The notes: generated by a model from the letters alone, not told the origin. A stretch of 64,000 bases of DNA from an uncultured Clostridia bacterium (GCA_934129895.1 CAKOWY010000001.1:1-64000); one strand, 5' to 3'; shown: positions 16,283-25,143, numbered from the stretch's first letter. Made by a program: numbers and translations.

Positions 16283-17045
16283 TTTTAATATTATTTTCCT
16301 TACCCTCTTTAAAACCATTCCTACTCCATAACCATAGTGGAGTATGTATATCAATAGGGTTATACTTAGTCCCTTTAAATAATTCATTCCATCTCTCAAC
16401 AACTATCAGCTGTACATCACTTCTATTTAATTCTTCATCAGTTATTAGTCCTAATTTATGTGTTGCCTGAATAACATGTGTATCAGGTGCAACTGTTAAC
16501 TGATTAATGTTTTTGTATTTTCTATCTGTATATTGATATATAACATATAGCCAATAGTTACATATTTTTGTTCCAGATAAATATGGAAATTTCTTTTTAT
16601 TTTCCTTTTGAATAAAGTTCTTTATCTTATTAACATCATTATCTAATGAATCAAATAACTTTCTAATATCTCCATCATATAATTCTACAAACGTTTTACA
16701 TAGAGATAACCATATTTCAGTTTGCTTTTGTTTTTGTAATGCTATTTTATATTTTACAAGTGCATATTGTACATCTTCAAAAGTCTTTTCTAAACATATT
16801 TTAGGATTAAATACAAAGTTAGTTTCCTCATCATTATATGTATTTAATGCACTTTCCCATAATTTATATGAATTTCTTTGATAGTTCAATGCCATAGGTA
16901 AAGTAAAATAAAGATAATTTTCCAGCGAAGATTTCTCTAAATGTGGATTTGCATCTTCTGGCATGACTTCGCCACCAAGGCTCCCTTTCTTCCACATATT
17001 ATATAAAATATCTACTTTTCGTAATATTTCCTCTTTATTATACAT
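16275..17045 (-). CDS. uncharacterised protein with HhH-GPD glycosylase-like segment
   Basis: A 256-residue soluble protein. The segment KFPYLSGTKICNYWLYVIYQ followed by APDTHVIQATHKLGLI (about residues 150-205) resembles the helix-hairpin-helix and the D-T-H-V-x-R..RLGL catalytic-Asp region of HhH-GPD DNA glycosylases, but the lysine and iron-sulfur signatures of Nth/MutY are absent. A DNA-repair role is possible; the family is not certain. The ATG at 17043-17045 after GAGGTG is preferred over an upstream TTG. The C-terminal LFKGTKYNPIDIHTPLWLWS contains well-conserved-looking aromatics. Confidence 0.55.
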   Translation of the reverse strand: MYNKEEILRKVDILYNMWKKGSLGGEVMPEDANPHLEKSSLENYLYFTLPMALNYQRNSYKLWESALNTYNDEETNFVFNPKICLEKTFEDVQYALVKYKIALQKQKQTEIWLSLCKTFVELYDGDIRKLFDSLDNDVNKIKNFIQKENKKKFPYLSGTKICNYWLYVIYQYTDRKYKNINQLTVAPDTHVIQATHKLGLITDEELNRSDVQLIVVERWNELFKGTKYNPIDIHTPLWLWSRNGFKEGKENNIKSR

Positions 17046-17089
17046 TTTACACCTCAACCAATCATTTTTTATGTTTCTTGATATTTCTA

Positions 17090-17524
17090 TTATTTATATA
17101 ATCTAAGAAATTTCTCTAAATCATTTTCATTTTCAAATATTGATTCAAAAATATTATATAAAGTATCTGTCGCTTCATATTCTCCTATAGCATAACATTT
17201 TTTACCTAAGCCATATGCAATCCCAGCCTCAATATGTGCTGCTTTGCCTGCTGGCAATACTAATAACAAATTTTTTGAATTTTTTTCTCCATCTAAATCC
17301 TGATTAAATAAATTAAGCACAACTTCACTTTTTAAGCCAAGAGACTCAAACTCTCTTTGTTTTTCTTCTGGAGTTTGATTTGAATTACCATATCCCCAAT
17401 CTTCTTCATTTTTCAAAAAACAATAATAAGAAATATTGTATTTATCAAATAAATCACATATTTTCAAAATATTTTCTTTATTTCTAGCTCGTCCAGCAAT
17501 AAAAAATTCATATTTATTATTCAT
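17090..17524 (-). CDS. nucleoside 2-deoxyribosyltransferase-like protein
   Basis: A 144-residue Rossmann-like protein. FFIAGRARNKENI at the N-terminus and LLVLPAGKAAHIEAGIAYGL, then GKKCYAIGE (about residues 90-115), match the NDT/PtNCL-like fold, where the Glu in HIEAG is the nucleophile in true deoxyribosyltransferases. Whether it moves deoxyribose or acts on another glycosidic bond is not known. Promoter TTGATA-N17-TATATA at 17553-17581. Confidence 0.75.
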   Translation of the reverse strand: MNNKYEFFIAGRARNKENILKICDLFDKYNISYYCFLKNEEDWGYGNSNQTPEEKQREFESLGLKSEVVLNLFNQDLDGEKNSKNLLLVLPAGKAAHIEAGIAYGLGKKCYAIGEYEATDTLYNIFESIFENENDLEKFLRLYK

Positions 17525-17552
17525 TCTTTCCTCCTAGTTAATTTCTTCTTAT

Positions 17553-17581
17553 TATATATCATAAAAACAACTACTTATCAA
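17553..17581 (-). promoter_or_regulatory. promoter TTGATA-N17-TATATA without hairpin
   Basis: -35 TTGATA (17576-17581), extended -10 TGATATATAAT (17551-17561). It has the same promoter core as the composite elements but no stem, because the upstream gene is divergent and needs no terminator here. This supports the promoter reading of the composite family. Confidence 0.7.
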
Positions 17582-17607
17582 CACTATTTTTCTTAAAACT
17601 CATGTCA

Positions 17608-17636
17608 TTGACAATAATACAACATTATTATATAAT
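17608..17636 (+). promoter_or_regulatory. promoter TTGACA-N17-TATAAT for the DUF1385 gene
   Basis: Consensus -35 TTGACA (17608-17613) and -10 TATAAT (17631-17636), 56 bases before the chosen start at 17692. Confidence 0.75.
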
Positions 17637-17691
17637 TGATTTTATGCAAAATTTTCAATAAATAATTTCAAATTTGAAAGGGGACAAAATT

Positions 17692-18357
17692 ATGATGGAT
17701 TTTTCTGAAGCACGGTCTTTTAATGATGGTATAGAATTTTATGGAAAAGATATAATCATAATTGCTACACGCAAAGATGATAAAGTAAAAATTGAAAAAA
17801 GTAAATCTCCACGTCTTAAATACTCTAATAAATTTGTTAAGACTATTATTTGTTTGCTATTAACAATCATATCAAATCTTATTTTAAATACTTTTCAAGA
17901 TTTCAAAGTTCAAATCTTACTAATAATTGCTTTATTTTGGAGTAGTGTTATATGTTTTTTCTTTTTTAATTCTCGAAATGATAAAAATGTACAATGTTAT
18001 AAATATCATGCAGCAGAACACAAATTTTTAAATTATATTGATAAATACAAAAAAGAACCAGAAACATGTGAAGATGTAATGAAAATGAGTTCATATTCTT
18101 ATCGGTGTGGTTCTACAATATTAGTAGTTATTATGACTTTATTAACTTTATGTATATGTGAAATTTTATATATTCCTACATTGATTTTAAAAATCTTATG
18201 GATTGCCTTTAGTATTTTTATCACATTATATTTGTGGGCAAATAATAAATGTGATTTTCTTCAAAAGTTTGTAGTCGTAGAACCTAGCTATTCAGAAGTA
18301 GAAGTTGCATTTATTGGCGGAAAAGATTATTTAAAAACAAAACAAAAAATATCATAA
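17692..18357 (+). CDS. DUF1385 family membrane protein
   Basis: A 221-residue plus-strand protein. The YKYHAAEHKFLNYIDKYKKE segment (about residues 105-124) followed by YSYRCGSTILVVIM is the DUF1385 signature (YHgAEHK and RCGT). Two membrane helices precede it (about 47-64 and 72-92) and two follow (about 148-170 and 174-190). Family members usually have more residues; the N-terminal part here is compact. Function unknown. The ATG at 17692 (or the adjacent one at 17695) follows AAAGGGG. It converges on vanT and shares a bidirectional terminator with it. Confidence 0.75.
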   Translation: MMDFSEARSFNDGIEFYGKDIIIIATRKDDKVKIEKSKSPRLKYSNKFVKTIICLLLTIISNLILNTFQDFKVQILLIIALFWSSVICFFFFNSRNDKNVQCYKYHAAEHKFLNYIDKYKKEPETCEDVMKMSSYSYRCGSTILVVIMTLLTLCICEILYIPTLILKILWIAFSIFITLYLWANNKCDFLQKFVVVEPSYSEVEVAFIGGKDYLKTKQKIS

Positions 18358-18365
18358 TTTATCTC

Positions 18366-18413
18366 AAAAATCCCCAATAGACATATTTAATAATATATCT
18401 ATTGGGGATTTTT
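18366..18413. terminator. bidirectional intrinsic terminator between DUF1385 gene and vanT
   Basis: AAAAATCCCCAATAGA pairs with its complement TCTATTGGGGATTTTT around a loop of about 16 bases. A/T runs on both sides let it act for both convergent genes. Confidence 0.9.
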
Positions 18414-20531
18414 CTAACTTCTTATTCTTGGCAATCTATTACCTAATCTACTCAAAAATTCATTTGTAATTGTATCTGCATTCATTGCAAACTTTTCTGA
18501 AGATAAATTAATATCATCACAATCAATTATATAAACTACATCTCCAGTTTTAATTTCTTTAACATCTGTTACATCAATAACACATTGATCCATACAAATT
18601 CTACCAATTACTTTCGAATAATTTCCATTTACTTTTACTAACATATTTTTATCAGATAAACATCTAGGAATTCCATCTGCATATCCAATAGATATTGAAG
18701 CAATTTTTCTATTACTATCTGCTATATATGTTCTACCATAACTTACACTATCATCTTTATTAATTTCTTTTACACTTGTTACTCTTGCTTTTAATGATAA
18801 AACAGGCTTTAAATCTAATTTATTTTTTTGATATGCTGTATTATCACTATTAACACCATACATGATTATTCCTATTCTTACATAATCATAAGTTTCTGTA
18901 TTATAATTTATAGCACCATAACTGCTTTGTAAATGTACTTTTCCAACATCTTGTCCATTTTCTTTTAATTGTTTTATACATTTATTAAAGTTTTCTATTT
19001 GTTTCTCTGTAAATTCTATATCTTCTTTTTTATCAGAATCAGCAACACATAAATGGCTAAATGTTCCTAAAATATTAAGCATTGGATTTTCATAAATTTT
19101 TATTAATTTGTCTATATTATCATATCTTTCTCCAATACGATTCATTCCAGTGTTTATTTTAATATGACATTTTAATTTTTGACTTAATTTTAACTCTTTT
19201 ATTTTTTCTGAATAATTATAATCAACTATTGTTTGAATCAAATCATATTGTATTACATATTTTAAATCTTCAAAATTAGTATATCCTAATATCAAAATAT
19301 TTCCTTTAATATTATGTTTTCGCAATTCAATTGCTTCATCTAAAGTTGCAACAGCAAAATCGTTAATTCCAATTTCAGATAATTTTTCTGCAATTAAAAT
19401 ACTCCCATGCCCATAAGCATTAGCTTTTACTACTGCCATGATTTTTGTTTTAGGTTGTATTACTTTTTTTATTTCATTTATATTATGTTCTAAATTTTCC
19501 AAATTAACCTCAACCCAAGCTCTATCTGTTAATAAACTATTTTCTTTATTCATTTTTATTACTTCCTTAATTTTTTCTATTAAAAATGCAAATATTGTTG
19601 TTACTACTGCTACGACTAAATAAAATATAAAATTATTGTCAACAATGTATTTTTCAACTTTACATATTCCTGAAATAAATCTTATTCCAACAATAAATAA
19701 TGGATGAAAAATATAAATTATAGTTGATACATTTCTTAATTTTAAATTTTGTGTATTACTTATATTTATCAAATAATCAAACAAAACATACATCGTTGGA
19801 ATTAGCAAAATATACATACTATCATGTTTTTGTAGATTAAATTTATGAAGAATCGTTGCCTCTATTGTCATTCCTATAAAGAATAGGACACTATACAAAA
19901 ATGATTTTTTGTTATTTACTCTTTTTATTTTTATAAAATATCCTAAATATAAGAAAATTGGAGCATAAAATAATCCATTTCTTGTATAATCACTTATTTT
20001 AAAGATAAAATCATATATATAACTTAAAACACACACATTTCGCGTTAGTCCATAATAACTATCACCTAATAATCCTATAATATATAAAACTATTACTGTT
20101 ATAAATGTTTTTCTATTTCCTAATTTTTTTATAAAATAATATGTAATCCATATTCCTAATATAAGTGCTGGGAAATACCATAAATGATATAATGTTCCAT
20201 TAATCAAAATGTCTTTTATAATAGAAAAAATACTTATATTATTGAATTTTCCCATATAAATATTTATTGGTAAATAAAGTATTATACAAAATAAATATAT
20301 CTTTAATATTTTAATTGTATATTTTTTTAATTTGTTCTTATCTTTTAAACATCCATCTATTACAAAATAACCTGTTATCATAAAAAATAATGGTACTGCA
20401 ATTCTTCCTAATATTCTTGTAAAAAAGAAATTGAATTCTTGATTTATATTGATAAATGGCGAAATATGTATTGCAATTACTAAAAAACTAACAACAAATC
20501 TTGCTACATCTATATTAATTTTTTTATTCAT
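18414..20531 (-). CDS. vanT: VanT-type membrane serine/alanine racemase
   Basis: A 705-residue two-domain protein. Residues 1 to about 325 are an acyltransferase-3-like membrane domain with about ten helices (FVVSFLVIAIHISPF near the start). The rest is a fold-III PLP racemase: AVVKANAYGHGS holds the PLP lysine (about 370), HIKINTGMNRIG and VSYGRTY the second catalytic region, CMDQCVIDVT the domain end. In vanC/E/G systems VanT makes D-Ser for the ligase and the membrane part aids L-Ser uptake. The ATG (20529-20531) overlaps the vanXY stop by 8 bases. Last gene of the operon. Confidence 0.95.
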   Translation of the reverse strand: MNKKINIDVARFVVSFLVIAIHISPFININQEFNFFFTRILGRIAVPLFFMITGYFVIDGCLKDKNKLKKYTIKILKIYLFCIILYLPINIYMGKFNNISIFSIIKDILINGTLYHLWYFPALILGIWITYYFIKKLGNRKTFITVIVLYIIGLLGDSYYGLTRNVCVLSYIYDFIFKISDYTRNGLFYAPIFLYLGYFIKIKRVNNKKSFLYSVLFFIGMTIEATILHKFNLQKHDSMYILLIPTMYVLFDYLINISNTQNLKLRNVSTIIYIFHPLFIVGIRFISGICKVEKYIVDNNFIFYLVVAVVTTIFAFLIEKIKEVIKMNKENSLLTDRAWVEVNLENLEHNINEIKKVIQPKTKIMAVVKANAYGHGSILIAEKLSEIGINDFAVATLDEAIELRKHNIKGNILILGYTNFEDLKYVIQYDLIQTIVDYNYSEKIKELKLSQKLKCHIKINTGMNRIGERYDNIDKLIKIYENPMLNILGTFSHLCVADSDKKEDIEFTEKQIENFNKCIKQLKENGQDVGKVHLQSSYGAINYNTETYDYVRIGIIMYGVNSDNTAYQKNKLDLKPVLSLKARVTSVKEINKDDSVSYGRTYIADSNRKIASISIGYADGIPRCLSDKNMLVKVNGNYSKVIGRICMDQCVIDVTDVKEIKTGDVVYIIDCDDINLSSEKFAMNADTITNEFLSRLGNRLPRIRS

Positions 20532-21258
20532 CACTCACTCTTTCTGATAAAATAAATCCATCTACATTATTTCCAGAAATCATTTGATTTTCTTGTAATA
20601 TAATTGTTTCGTTCTGATTTTCGTACGGAATATAAGAAATCTTATATCCATAGCTATTTAAAAATTTTGGATATTTATATTCTTTTAAATATTCAATATA
20701 TTCTTCTAAACATAAATCTTTATTTGTTATAATTTTTGAATGAGGATAACCTACAAATCTAAAATGCCATTCTTCTTTAGCTATTTTTGTAATGTTCTTT
20801 TTTTCATCTTTGTATCTTTCAATAAAACCAAAATTTGGTGCTATTTTTCTAAACTCTTGGCATATACCATTATATGGAAAACTTGGGCATATAAAATCTA
20901 TATTAGGTTTATTTAATGCTAAATCGATTGCAAGTCCTGTTTGATGTTCACTTGCATTTGGTAATGCTACAAATTTTTTTGTATATTCTTCACCATTTTC
21001 TATTATTGAATCTGTATATAATCTTTTCTGTTCTTCAAAAGTTCTAACTCCACTTATTGGAACTATTTCATCATTTGCATTTATACTTTTTAATGCTTTT
21101 TGCAGTTGACTATTTGCTACTTGGTCTAATTCTATATTTTTATATTTTTCACTATATGATATTAATTTAATTTCATTTGTTTTTAATAAATTATCTGGAT
21201 TTATTAAAATAAGATATCCTTTATGTATATTTTCATCATTTAATTTTACTTTTTTCAT
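20524..21258 (-). CDS. vanXY: VanXY-type D,D-dipeptidase/D,D-carboxypeptidase
   Basis: A 244-residue zinc peptidase of the VanY/LAS family without signal peptide, so cytoplasmic like VanXY. Motifs are SGVRTFEEQKRLY (about residues 64-76), the zinc-binding ASEHQTGLAIDLA (S-x-H-x2-G-x-A-x-D, about 102-114) and catalytic EEWHFRF (about 160-166). It removes D-Ala-D-Ala dipeptide and terminal D-Ala from precursors so that D-Ala-D-Ser is used. The ATG overlaps the vanG stop by ATGA, indicating translational coupling. Confidence 0.95.
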   Translation of the reverse strand: MKKVKLNDENIHKGYLILINPDNLLKTNEIKLISYSEKYKNIELDQVANSQLQKALKSINANDEIVPISGVRTFEEQKRLYTDSIIENGEEYTKKFVALPNASEHQTGLAIDLALNKPNIDFICPSFPYNGICQEFRKIAPNFGFIERYKDEKKNITKIAKEEWHFRFVGYPHSKIITNKDLCLEEYIEYLKEYKYPKFLNSYGYKISYIPYENQNETIILQENQMISGNNVDGFILSERVSDE

Positions 21259-22292
21259 CTTTCTAATCCTAACTTTATAAGTTTATCTATTACTTTTGGA
21301 AATGATATTCCTATTTTATTTAACATACTTGGATATCTCGAATGTGATGTACAACCTGGTATTGTATTTACTTCATTAAAAACAATTTTTTTATCTTTTG
21401 TATAGAACATATCAACTCTAGCAAATCCAGTGCAACCTAATATTTTATAAATTTCAAGTGCTGTTTTCTTTATTTTTTCTCTTTCTTCTTCACTTAATCT
21501 TGCTGGTAATATTATTCTACTTGTTTTTAAGTTATATTTTTCAAAATAATCAAAAAATCCATCTTGTAATTCAATTTCATCAACTTCTCCTACAACTAAA
21601 TCATAATTTCCTAATACTGCACAACCAACTTCAAATCCATCAATATTTTCTTCAATAATTACTTTATTGTCATATTTATAAGCTTCTTCTAATGCCTCTT
21701 TTAAATTATCTTCACTTTTAATTTTTGTAATTCCAAATGATGAACCTGCTTTTAAAGGCTTTACAAATAGTGGATAATGTAAATTTTTTATTTTGTTTCT
21801 TATATCATCATAACTATCATTTTCAAATAAATAAGATATTGGTGTAAGAATCCCATTTGTTGCTACTAGCTCATGAGCTAAATATTTATCCATACATATT
21901 GCTGATGATGTCATATCACATCCAACATATTTTATTCCTGCTAATTCAAGTAATCCTTGTAATCTTCCGTCTTCTCCATTTTGTCCGTGTAAAACTGGAA
22001 AAACTATATCTAATTTTATAATTTCATTAGTATCTAATATAATTATTCCATGATCACTTCTATTTGTAGATATCGTGATTTTTTTACAAGACTTATCATC
22101 TTTCCATTCGTTTTTCTCTATTTTTTCTATATCTCCTTGATATAAATAAAAATCTCCTTGTTTTGTTATACCTATTAAAACTACATCATATTTCTCTTTA
22201 TTAATATTTTTTATTACTGATGTAACAGATACAAGCGATACATCATATTCACTTGAACATCCTCCAAATATTATTCCTACTTTTGTTTTCAT
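21255..22292 (-). CDS. vanG: VanG-type D-alanine--D-serine ligase
   Basis: A 345-residue ATP-grasp ligase. Recognisable blocks: IFGGCSSEYDVSLVS (N-terminal substrate loop), VFPVLHGQNGEDG, YVGCDMTSSAICMDK, KPLKAGSSFGITKIK, GFEVGCAVLG, VDEIELQDGFFDYFEKYNLK (omega-loop region with EKY), LGCTGFARVDMFYT and FNEVNTIPGCTSHSRYPSML. These follow VanG/VanC/VanE more closely than housekeeping Ddl or VanA/B. The product D-Ala-D-Ser lowers vancomycin affinity. It starts 6 bases after vanW and overlaps vanXY by 4. No second ddl is in the window, so context, not paralogy, supports the resistance role. Confidence 0.93.
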   Translation of the reverse strand: MKTKVGIIFGGCSSEYDVSLVSVTSVIKNINKEKYDVVLIGITKQGDFYLYQGDIEKIEKNEWKDDKSCKKITISTNRSDHGIIILDTNEIIKLDIVFPVLHGQNGEDGRLQGLLELAGIKYVGCDMTSSAICMDKYLAHELVATNGILTPISYLFENDSYDDIRNKIKNLHYPLFVKPLKAGSSFGITKIKSEDNLKEALEEAYKYDNKVIIEENIDGFEVGCAVLGNYDLVVGEVDEIELQDGFFDYFEKYNLKTSRIILPARLSEEEREKIKKTALEIYKILGCTGFARVDMFYTKDKKIVFNEVNTIPGCTSHSRYPSMLNKIGISFPKVIDKLIKLGLER

Positions 22293-22297
22293 AACTA

Positions 22298-23116
22298 TTA
22301 CCTCTCTTCTATTTTTATATCTTTTGAAAGTTCATAAGTAATTTCTACTTTTTCACTATATAATTTTTCTTTTTTTATTTGCATATTTGTGTTTTTATCA
22401 ATTTCTGCTCTTACAATATCAACAATTTCATATATTTTATTATTTTGTCTTACATATCTTAAATTTTCATTTGATATTACATAAGCAACATCACTTTCTT
22501 TATTTGATAATATTTTTCCATACATATATTCTTCATCAAAATATATATCAATTTGGTAAATATTGTTTGTTTCATTTTTTACTTTTAAGTCTAACCATCC
22601 ACTGCTTATTGTTGAATCTATTCCTTGTTTTGCTGTTTTATCTGGATCTGGAAATGATTTCATTTTATGTCCATGTCTTTCTATTACAGTAAGAGGACTC
22701 ATTAAAAATAAGTAATGTAACATATTACTTAAATGACATAATCCACCTCCTTTTTTGGCGACTATTTTTCCGTCTATCAATATAAGTCCATCTTTGTATT
22801 TTCCGTACTTTTTAGCATTTTTTATAAGATAACAAAACGAAAATGTTTCTCCTGGATATATTAATATATGATTCATTGTTTTACTTGCAATTTTCAGGTT
22901 ATCAACTTTGTTTTTTTGATAAATTATGTCTTGTCCACTATTTTTATTAATCATTGATGTTTTTGTATTACAAATTTCATATTTTAATAAATCTCCAAAT
23001 TTATTTGAATATGTATTTTTGTCAAATTTCATTCCAATATTGTAAAATAGTTTTCTTTGCCATACTCTGATTGGTAAAAGAAACGGAAATATTTGTGTTA
23101 ATCTTTTTCTTTTCAT
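22298..23116 (-). CDS. vanW: VanW family protein
   Basis: A 272-residue VanW protein. The family core is KTMNHILIYPGETFSF, then GGGLCHLSNMLHYLFLMSPL and ERHGHKMKSFPD (about residues 100-200). It lies in the place vanW has in Enterococcus faecalis vanG operons, just before the ligase. Function is unknown and it is not needed for resistance in tested systems. A basic N-terminus without a clear signal peptide follows the ATG at 23114-23116, chosen because AGAGAGGA lies 5-12 bases upstream. First gene after the internal promoter and terminator. Confidence 0.9.
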   Translation of the reverse strand: MKRKRLTQIFPFLLPIRVWQRKLFYNIGMKFDKNTYSNKFGDLLKYEICNTKTSMINKNSGQDIIYQKNKVDNLKIASKTMNHILIYPGETFSFCYLIKNAKKYGKYKDGLILIDGKIVAKKGGGLCHLSNMLHYLFLMSPLTVIERHGHKMKSFPDPDKTAKQGIDSTISSGWLDLKVKNETNNIYQIDIYFDEEYMYGKILSNKESDVAYVISNENLRYVRQNNKIYEIVDIVRAEIDKNTNMQIKKEKLYSEKVEITYELSKDIKIEER

Positions 23117-23171
23117 ACTATTCCTCTCTTCTTTATGATTCTTGCATATATTTTTGAGATTTTGCAATAAA

Positions 23172-23223
23172 AAAATCATTGTAAATCAATACAAATATAT
23201 TGTACTAACTTATCAATGATTTT
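23172..23223 (-). terminator. vanRS terminator overlapping the vanW promoter
   Basis: Minus-strand stem AAAATCATTG (23214-23223) with CAATGATTTT (23172-23181) and then TTT, about 36 bases after the vanS stop. The loop holds the vanW -10 box (23199-23204). Transcripts from the vanW promoter start inside the loop and carry only the 3' arm, so the hairpin can stop only read-through from vanRS. The loop is long (about 32 bases). Confidence 0.55.
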
Positions 23224-23240
23224 TCTTTAATTTCTTCTTA
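23199..23240 (-). promoter_or_regulatory. predicted VanR-dependent promoter of vanW-vanG-vanXY-vanT
   Basis: -10 TACAAT (23199-23204). The expected -35 position has AAGAAA, not TTGACA. TAAGAAGAAATTAA (23227-23240, written on the minus strand) lies 22 bases upstream of the -10. The same 14-mer with the same 22-23 base spacing occurs before vanR and the CtpE-like ATPase gene. Also a TACAA-N5-TTGTA repeat spans the -10. Confidence 0.65.
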
Positions 23241-23259
23241 TGAAAAGCTTAAAACTTTC

Positions 23260-24369
23260 TTAAGCTTGTTCTATTATTGGTAATATAACACTAAAAGTTG
23301 TTTCTTTCATATCACTTTCTGCATAAATTCTTCCTCCATGAAGTTCTACTATTTCTTTAGCAATAGCAAGGCCTAGCCCACTACCTCCTGTTTTACTTGT
23401 TCTCGAAGAATCTAATCTATAGAATTTTTCAAATATTTTATCTAACTTTTCTTTTGGAATTTGTTTTCCTTTATTTGTAATCTTTACAGTCGCTTGATTT
23501 TCTTTATTTAATATACTTATATCTATATCAGTGTTTTCTTTACTATAATTTACTGCATTTTTTATTAGATTATTAAATACTCTACTTAATTTATCAGGAT
23601 CTGCATATAAAATTGTTTTTTCATCGGAAGTAAAGTTAATTTTTTTATTCATTTCTTTTAATGTAGGATAAAAATCATCTGCAATTTGTTCTAACATTAA
23701 ATTCAAGTTTATTTCTTCTTTTTCTAAAACAATTTTTTCTGAATTAAATCTAGCTACATCAAATAATTCATTAATCAAATCTTCTAATCTATATGATTTA
23801 TCAAGTGCAATGTCAATATATCTATTTCTTTGCTCTTGTGGCATATCTTTTATTTCACTTAATAATGATAAATATCCTATCATAGATGTTAATGGTGTTT
23901 TTATATCATGTGCAAGATATACAATTAACTCATCTTTTTTCTGTTCATTTTCTCTTGCAAGTCTTTCATTTTTTATTGCTTCTGTTTTAAAATGATTTAA
24001 TTTTTTCTCTACTTCTACCATTTCTGGCGGTAAATTTATATACTCTACATTTTTGTCAAATAATTTATCTGCTGATTCTGAAACTGCAAACACATAAGAA
24101 AATATTTTATTTAATAATTTATATAATAAGCTTAAAACTATTATTAATGTAGTTCCAAATATAATAAATATAAAATATGCTCTTTCAAAAACTAATTCAT
24201 ATATATTATCAAGTAAATCATATAAATGTGGAAAAATATTGTATAACCACTGAAAGTCAAATATTGCTCTGCTTTCTGCTAAAATTATCATAATTATTCC
24301 CATTATAGTTAAACTAATCATACATTGGACTATAAAACTCCAAAATGTACTTTTTACTATTTTTTTCAT
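23260..24369 (-). CDS. vanS: VanS-like sensor histidine kinase
   Basis: A 369-residue membrane kinase. Two helices (about residues 9-34 and 68-90) flank a short outside loop of about 35 residues, followed by a linker/HAMP-like region. The H-box is YLAHDIKTPLTSMIGYL (His about 164), N-box NNLIKNAVNYSK, G1 ITNKGKQIP, F-box FEKFYRLD and G2 GGSGLGLAIAKE. Senses glycopeptide or its effect and phosphorylates VanR. The ATG at 24367-24369 begins 4 bases after the vanR stop; a longer frame overlapping vanR lacks a ribosome site. Confidence 0.93.
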   Translation of the reverse strand: MKKIVKSTFWSFIVQCMISLTIMGIIMIILAESRAIFDFQWLYNIFPHLYDLLDNIYELVFERAYFIFIIFGTTLIIVLSLLYKLLNKIFSYVFAVSESADKLFDKNVEYINLPPEMVEVEKKLNHFKTEAIKNERLARENEQKKDELIVYLAHDIKTPLTSMIGYLSLLSEIKDMPQEQRNRYIDIALDKSYRLEDLINELFDVARFNSEKIVLEKEEINLNLMLEQIADDFYPTLKEMNKKINFTSDEKTILYADPDKLSRVFNNLIKNAVNYSKENTDIDISILNKENQATVKITNKGKQIPKEKLDKIFEKFYRLDSSRTSKTGGSGLGLAIAKEIVELHGGRIYAESDMKETTFSVILPIIEQA

Positions 24370-24373
24370 ATCA

Positions 24374-25069
24374 TTATTTTTCAATCTTATACCCCATCCC
24401 ATAAACAGTCTTAATATACTTCGGATTCCTTCCTCCGTCATTCATCTTTTCTCTTAAGTGTCTTATATGTACCATTATAGTATTATTATCTCTTTCAAAA
24501 TACTTTTCTCCCCAAACTTTAGAAAATAGCTCATCACTTTTTACAACATTTCCTCTATTAACACACAATTCCCATAAAATTGAAAATTCTGTTTTGGTAA
24601 GTTCAACAAGTTTTTCATTAAAGAAAAATTCATGGGTATCATTATTAATTTGTATTCCTCTAAAATCTATCTCATTTGTATCTAACTGGTTATCTTGATT
24701 ATTATATTTTTTGTATCTTCTCAATTGGGCTTTTACTCTTGCTATTAGTTCAAGAGGTTGGAAAGGTTTTGTAATATAATCATCAGCCCCAATACTAAGG
24801 CCTGTAATTTTATCTATATTTTCTATTTTTGCAGTTACAAAAATAATTGGAAAATTATATTTTTCCCTTATTTTATTACATAATTTAAAACCATCAATAT
24901 CAGGCATCATAACATCTAATATTGCTAAATCTATTTCTAGTTTATCTATGTTTTTTAATAAATCTTTACTTGAATAATATTTATATACATTATAGTTTTC
25001 GTTTTTTAAGTATATTTCAACTAAATCTGCTATTTCTTTTTCATCATCTACAATTAATATGTTTGCCAT
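24374..25069 (-). CDS. vanR: VanR-like OmpR-family response regulator
   Basis: A 231-residue two-domain regulator. Receiver: VDDEKE (about residues 8-13), phospho-acceptor Asp in LAILDVMMP (about 52), VTAK and YITKPFQP. The DNA-binding winged helix contains LTKTEFSILWELCVNRGNVV and ends IKTVYGMGYKIEK. GAGGAAATGTG precedes the ATG at 25067-25069 (the GTG just before is possible). Promoter at 25102-25143 with a predicted VanR box suggests autoactivation, as in other van systems. Confidence 0.93.
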   Translation of the reverse strand: MANILIVDDEKEIADLVEIYLKNENYNVYKYYSSKDLLKNIDKLEIDLAILDVMMPDIDGFKLCNKIREKYNFPIIFVTAKIENIDKITGLSIGADDYITKPFQPLELIARVKAQLRRYKKYNNQDNQLDTNEIDFRGIQINNDTHEFFFNEKLVELTKTEFSILWELCVNRGNVVKSDELFSKVWGEKYFERDNNTIMVHIRHLREKMNDGGRNPKYIKTVYGMGYKIEK

Positions 25070-25101
25070 CACATTTCCTCTTTTCTTTTTCTCATTAAAT
25101 T

Positions 25102-25143
25102 ATTATAACATACTTTTAATTTCCAATTATTAATTTCTTCTTA
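25102..25143 (-). promoter_or_regulatory. predicted VanR-dependent promoter of vanRS
   Basis: Extended -10 TGTTATAAT (TATAAT at 25102-25107). At the -35 position stands ATAATT. The 14-mer TAAGAAGAAATTAA (25130-25143) ends 22 bases upstream of the -10, exactly as at vanW. Confidence 0.68.

Noticed and set aside
17538..17551. Fourth copy of the TTAATTTCTTCTTA motif as another VanR box
   Set aside because: It lies downstream of the -10 in the leader of the 17090 gene, whose promoter has a good -35. Position and geometry differ from the other three, so chance or a ribosome-site-like stretch is more likely.
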